This document shows, piece after piece, positions 46,901-49,765 of a stretch of DNA of 49,765 bases (within the stretch, counting starts at the first letter, position 1; every line of letters begins with the position of its first letter). Where the stretch lies: NCBI GenBank assembly GCA_007128005.1, contig SKYF01000177.1, forward strand, positions 1 through 49,765. The letters run 5' to 3'. The translations under genes were made by a program, and so were the position numbers. Source of the DNA: Bdellovibrionales bacterium (GTDB taxonomy: Bacteria; Bdellovibrionota; Bdellovibrionia; Bdellovibrionales; UBA1609). The notes under the pieces are model-generated. The model was not told the DNA's origin. It saw only the letters and a program-made list of their open reading frames with translations, and did not search any database.

Positions 46901-48077
46901 TATTTAAACCCCTTAACACCACAGACCGCTTGAGAGCCAGCTCCTGCCACTCTCCCTCAAGCTGACTCTCCTCCACCACTCCGCAACCACTGCCCAGACG
47001 TAAAACCCCATCTGCCCACTGCACATTGCGAATGGCCACCACGGCCCAGCTGGGTCCACTTTCCGGCCCCTGATAAAAGCCAAAAGGCGCTCCAAAGCGA
47101 CCGCGATCCAGCTGCTCTGTGGAGGCCTGCTCCGTCCAAGGAGTCAGGGCCTCTCGGGGAAAGGAGCCCAGCGCGGCCGTGGGATGCAACAGCTCCACTA
47201 AGCTCTGAAAGCCTTTGTCCTCCTCCCAGAAGGACTCCTTCAGCTCTGCCCTGATATCCGTTCTTAAATGTTTAATCTGCGGCATCTGCCATTCATATGT
47301 CTGCCCACTTTCAAGTTCCCTGACTTGAGAAGCTCCACCCAGTCGCTCACAAATATCCCTGACCACCCACTGGTGCTCAGCCCACTGTTTAGGATCTGTC
47401 AAAAGACTCGGCCCTTGAGGTCGCTCCGTCCCCGCCAAAGCCATTGTCTGAAGTTGGCCCTTAGGCTCAAGACTCAATAGGAGCTCGGGGGTCAAGCCCA
47501 AAAGGCCCTCATTCGCGGGGGCATCTAACCAAAAGCCATACAGCCAAGCCGGGCCCAGTTGGCTTGAGAGGTTCAGCAACCAAGCCCTCCTCTCCTCGAC
47601 AGTGGGACAGTGGCTGCGGCGAGCAAAGGTGATTGGCACCAGCTTGCTTGCCTGCTGCTCGGCGATCATCGCCTTGGCCCGAGCAAAATCCTGAGCAAAG
47701 CCTGAAAGCTCTGGCTCCTGCCAAGGACTACCAGCCCCTTGCCTTTCTTGCCCTTTGGTGGCTCTAGCACCCGCCCCTTGCAGCCTATCCCTGAACTCAG
47801 AAAGCTCTACTTTTTGATGGAATCGAAAGCCCAACCAGGGAAGAGGCTCCCTCAAAAAAAAATCTGGGGCGTAAAAAATGGCCTGAGCCCCTTGGGCCCT
47901 GGCCTGTTTGGGGTGAGCAAAGGATCCCAAAAAACCCCAACCCAAATGCAGGCCTCCACCAGGATCGGAGATAAGGGCCCCCTGACGGAGAAATTCGCTG
48001 AATTCCTGATCCATTTGCTGATCCATTTGCTGATCCATTTCCTGGTCCATACAGAAACTCCCTATTTCGCATCTCAT
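46890..48077 (-). CDS. menF: Isochorismate synthase
   Basis: Chorismate-binding domain: LMALAGTERP-like LQTMALAGTERPQGPSLL, LLHPTAALGSFPREA, GFYQGPESGPSWAVVAIRNVQWADGVLRLGSGCGVVEESQLEGEWQE. Confidence 0.93.
   Translation of the reverse strand: MRCEIGSFCMDQEMDQQMDQQMDQEFSEFLRQGALISDPGGGLHLGWGFLGSFAHPKQARAQGAQAIFYAPDFFLREPLPWLGFRFHQKVELSEFRDRLQGAGARATKGQERQGAGSPWQEPELSGFAQDFARAKAMIAEQQASKLVPITFARRSHCPTVEERRAWLLNLSSQLGPAWLYGFWLDAPANEGLLGLTPELLLSLEPKGQLQTMALAGTERPQGPSLLTDPKQWAEHQWVVRDICERLGGASQVRELESGQTYEWQMPQIKHLRTDIRAELKESFWEEDKGFQSLVELLHPTAALGSFPREALTPWTEQASTEQLDRGRFGAPFGFYQGPESGPSWAVVAIRNVQWADGVLRLGSGCGVVEESQLEGEWQELALKRSVVLRGLNNEC
48006..48053. repeat. 12-bp tandem repeat at the 5' end of menF
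   Basis: ctgatccatttg x2, ctgatccatttc, degenerate ctggtccataca; encodes MDQ(Q/E) repeats. Confidence 0.85.
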
Positions 48078-48156
48078 AAAAGGTCACCGAGATAATGAAA
48101 TAATCTGCTCAAATTTACCCTAGGGCTGTGCTATCAAGAGCTGCAGGGAGAGGACG

Positions 48157-48969
48157 TTGAACACAATCCACAATTCACCTTTAACAAATCGCGTTAAAAT
48201 TGGCGCCTGTGAGGTGGGAGGCAATGATTTCTGTCTCATTGCGGGCCCCTGCTCCTTGGAGTCTCTGGAGCATTTTCAGAACGTGGCCCATCGAGTAAAA
48301 AGCCTTGGTGCTGTGGCTCTCAGAGGAGGGATGTTTAAACTGCGCACCAGCCCTGAAAGTTTTCAGGGGCTGGGCAAAGAGGCCTACTCCATCGCCCGAC
48401 AAGTGAAACAAGAAGTTCAACTGCCCTTTATCTCCGAAGTCACCGACCCACGGCACATTGGAGATATGCTCGACCTTGTCGATGCCTTTCAGGTGGGCTC
48501 GCGCAATATGTACAATTACTCTCTCCTTAAAGAACTGGGCTCTACCGACAAGCCCATTCTGCTGAAGAGAGGCTTTTCGGCCCTTATAAAAGAATGGCTT
48601 TTGGCCGCCGACTATATCGTCAAAGGTGGCAATGATCAGGTGATCCTCTGTGAAAGGGGCATTCGCAGCTTTGAAACCGCCACCCGCAACACCTTTGATA
48701 TCAATGCCGTCTCCTATATCAAACGCTACTCTTCTTTCCCAATTGTCGCCGACCCCTCTCATGGAACTGGTGACAGCCGCCTGGTCGTTGATGTGGCTCT
48801 GGCGGCTGTGGCGGCTGGCTGCGACGGGCTTCTGATCGAGGTTCACCCCAACCCCTCCCAAGCCCTGTCCGATGGCTTTCAAGCCCTGGACTATGCGGCC
48901 CTTGAAGATCTGACCACTCAACTCAATTTGCTCTTGCCCGTCTTTGGCAAGAGACTAGGAGATCGATGA
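48157..48969 (+). CDS. aroF: 3-deoxy-7-phosphoheptulonate synthase (AroG-beta/KdsA-like class)
   Basis: LIAGPCSLESLEHFQNVAHRVKSLGAVALRGGMFKLRTSPESFQGLG, DAFQVGSRNMYNYSLLKELGSTDKPILLKRGFSALIKEWLLAADYIVKGGNDQVILCERGIRSFE, PIVADPSHGTGDSRLV. Confidence 0.95.
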   Translation: MNTIHNSPLTNRVKIGACEVGGNDFCLIAGPCSLESLEHFQNVAHRVKSLGAVALRGGMFKLRTSPESFQGLGKEAYSIARQVKQEVQLPFISEVTDPRHIGDMLDLVDAFQVGSRNMYNYSLLKELGSTDKPILLKRGFSALIKEWLLAADYIVKGGNDQVILCERGIRSFETATRNTFDINAVSYIKRYSSFPIVADPSHGTGDSRLVVDVALAAVAAGCDGLLIEVHPNPSQALSDGFQALDYAALEDLTTQLNLLLPVFGKRLGDR

Positions 48970-49685
48970 CTCCCTCCACCAGCCCAAACCCAGAGTTTAT
49001 CCGCTCCCTGTTTAGCTCTATCTCCAGCGACTACGACAAGGCCAATGACGTCATCACTTTTGGCCTGGCTCGCAGATGGAGGCGAAAGCTGGTGAGGTGG
49101 AGTGAAGCCAGCAAAGGCAGCCGGGTCTTAGACTGCGCCACAGGAACCGGTGATCTGGCCTTGGACTTCAAGGCCCATGTAGGCCCAGAGGGAGAGGTTA
49201 TTGGCACTGACTTTTGTGAGGATATGCTCAAATGGGCCCCCAAAAAGGCCCTTGAGCAAGGTTTGCAGGTTCAGTTTGAGTGGGCCGATGCCACAGACCT
49301 CAAATACCCGGATGCCTCCTTTGATGTGACTAGCATCGCCTATGGGATTCGCAATGTGAACGAGCCCCTCAAAGCTCTCAGCGAGATGGCTCGAGTCACT
49401 CGGCCTGGAGGCTTTGTTATGGTTCTAGAAACTGGGGACTCTCAGTGGCCGATCTTTAAGAGCTTTTATCGATTTTATTTCAATCATGTGGTTCCGCGAC
49501 TGGGAGGCCTTGTCACCGGACATCGATCTGCCTACGAGTATTTAAATCGCTCGTCTAGCAAGTTCCCAGCAGCCGACAAATTTGTGGAATTGATGCACCA
49601 AACAGGCCGTTTCTCTAAGATTGATTATGTTCGACTGATGGGCGGGGCCAGTTTTATCTATCGTGGCCAAGTGTCTGAGCCTTAG
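48966..49685 (+). CDS. ubiE: Demethylmenaquinone methyltransferase UbiE/MenG
   Basis: FSSISSDYDKANDVITFGLARRWRRKLVRW, VLDCATGTGDLALDFK, YGIRNVNEPLKALSEMARVTRPGGFVMVLETG; ATGA overlap with aroF. Confidence 0.96.
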   Translation: MTPSTSPNPEFIRSLFSSISSDYDKANDVITFGLARRWRRKLVRWSEASKGSRVLDCATGTGDLALDFKAHVGPEGEVIGTDFCEDMLKWAPKKALEQGLQVQFEWADATDLKYPDASFDVTSIAYGIRNVNEPLKALSEMARVTRPGGFVMVLETGDSQWPIFKSFYRFYFNHVVPRLGGLVTGHRSAYEYLNRSSSKFPAADKFVELMHQTGRFSKIDYVRLMGGASFIYRGQVSEP

Positions 49686-49765
49686 GCCGCCCTTTTTTCA
49701 TCCATCAGCCGCTCTATCTCATAGAGACTCTTTTCCAAATGAACTGGGCTAGGTGCTTCCGGCAA
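49682..49765 (-). CDS. C-terminal fragment of an unknown CDS entering from the right edge
   Basis: Reverse strand open from window edge: ...LPEAPSPVHLEKSLYEIERLMDEKRAA*; convergent with ubiE. Confidence 0.35.
   Translation of the reverse strand: MPEAPSPVHLEKSLYEIERLMDEKRAA

Noticed and set aside
48006-48053. Possible CRISPR-like repeat
   Set aside because: Contiguous 12-bp tandem repeats with no spacers, inside a coding frame; not CRISPR.
48181-48921. 246-aa antisense ORF opposite the DAHP synthase gene
   Set aside because: Mirror of a strongly supported coding frame; composition has no recognisable domain, no independent RBS evidence.
1-49765. tRNA/rRNA genes, insertion sequences, integrases
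   Set aside because: No cloverleaf-like or rRNA-like stretches and no transposase or recombinase motifs seen among the ORFs; intergenic gaps are short. A tRNAscan/ISfinder search would be decisive.

Overview
The window is about 49.8 kb of densely coding bacterial chromosome. Gene content (flagellins, TadC, FHA proteins, full menaquinone pathway, many short secreted or outer-membrane proteins) suggests a Bdellovibrionota-like or related Gram-negative lineage; this is inference only. I see no rRNA, tRNA, CRISPR array or transposase.

Recognisable content: housekeeping genes (purD, thyA-folA, rnr, valS, proC-yggS-maf, divIVA); a complete classical menaquinone cluster (menF-D-H-[71 aa ORF]-B-A-C-E) facing a DAHP synthase-ubiE/menG pair; two tandem flagellins; a BrnT/BrnA-type toxin-antitoxin pair; an orphan tadC-DUF192-FHA-FHA-FHA-PP2C-like cluster; a TolQ/TolR (ExbB/ExbD) pair; and an autoinducer-synthase/FeeM-like acyltransferase coupled to an AraC regulator.

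Most interesting observations: (1) the FHA/TadC cluster, which ends in a PP2C-fold protein whose metal-binding motifs are all substituted, together with three other apparently catalytically dead enzyme-fold proteins (SDR, NodU/CmcH-like carbamoyltransferase, sulfatase-like lipoprotein); (2) both flagellin leaders carry tandem hairpins with GGA in a loop followed by GGA at the Shine-Dalgarno, the layout expected for CsrA control; (3) a dual-frame coding repeat where rnr and an ABC1/UbiB kinase gene overlap; (4) the acyltransferase/AraC pair as a possible signalling module; (5) an MFS-rhodanese fusion. All family calls were made by eye from translated sequence, with no database search.
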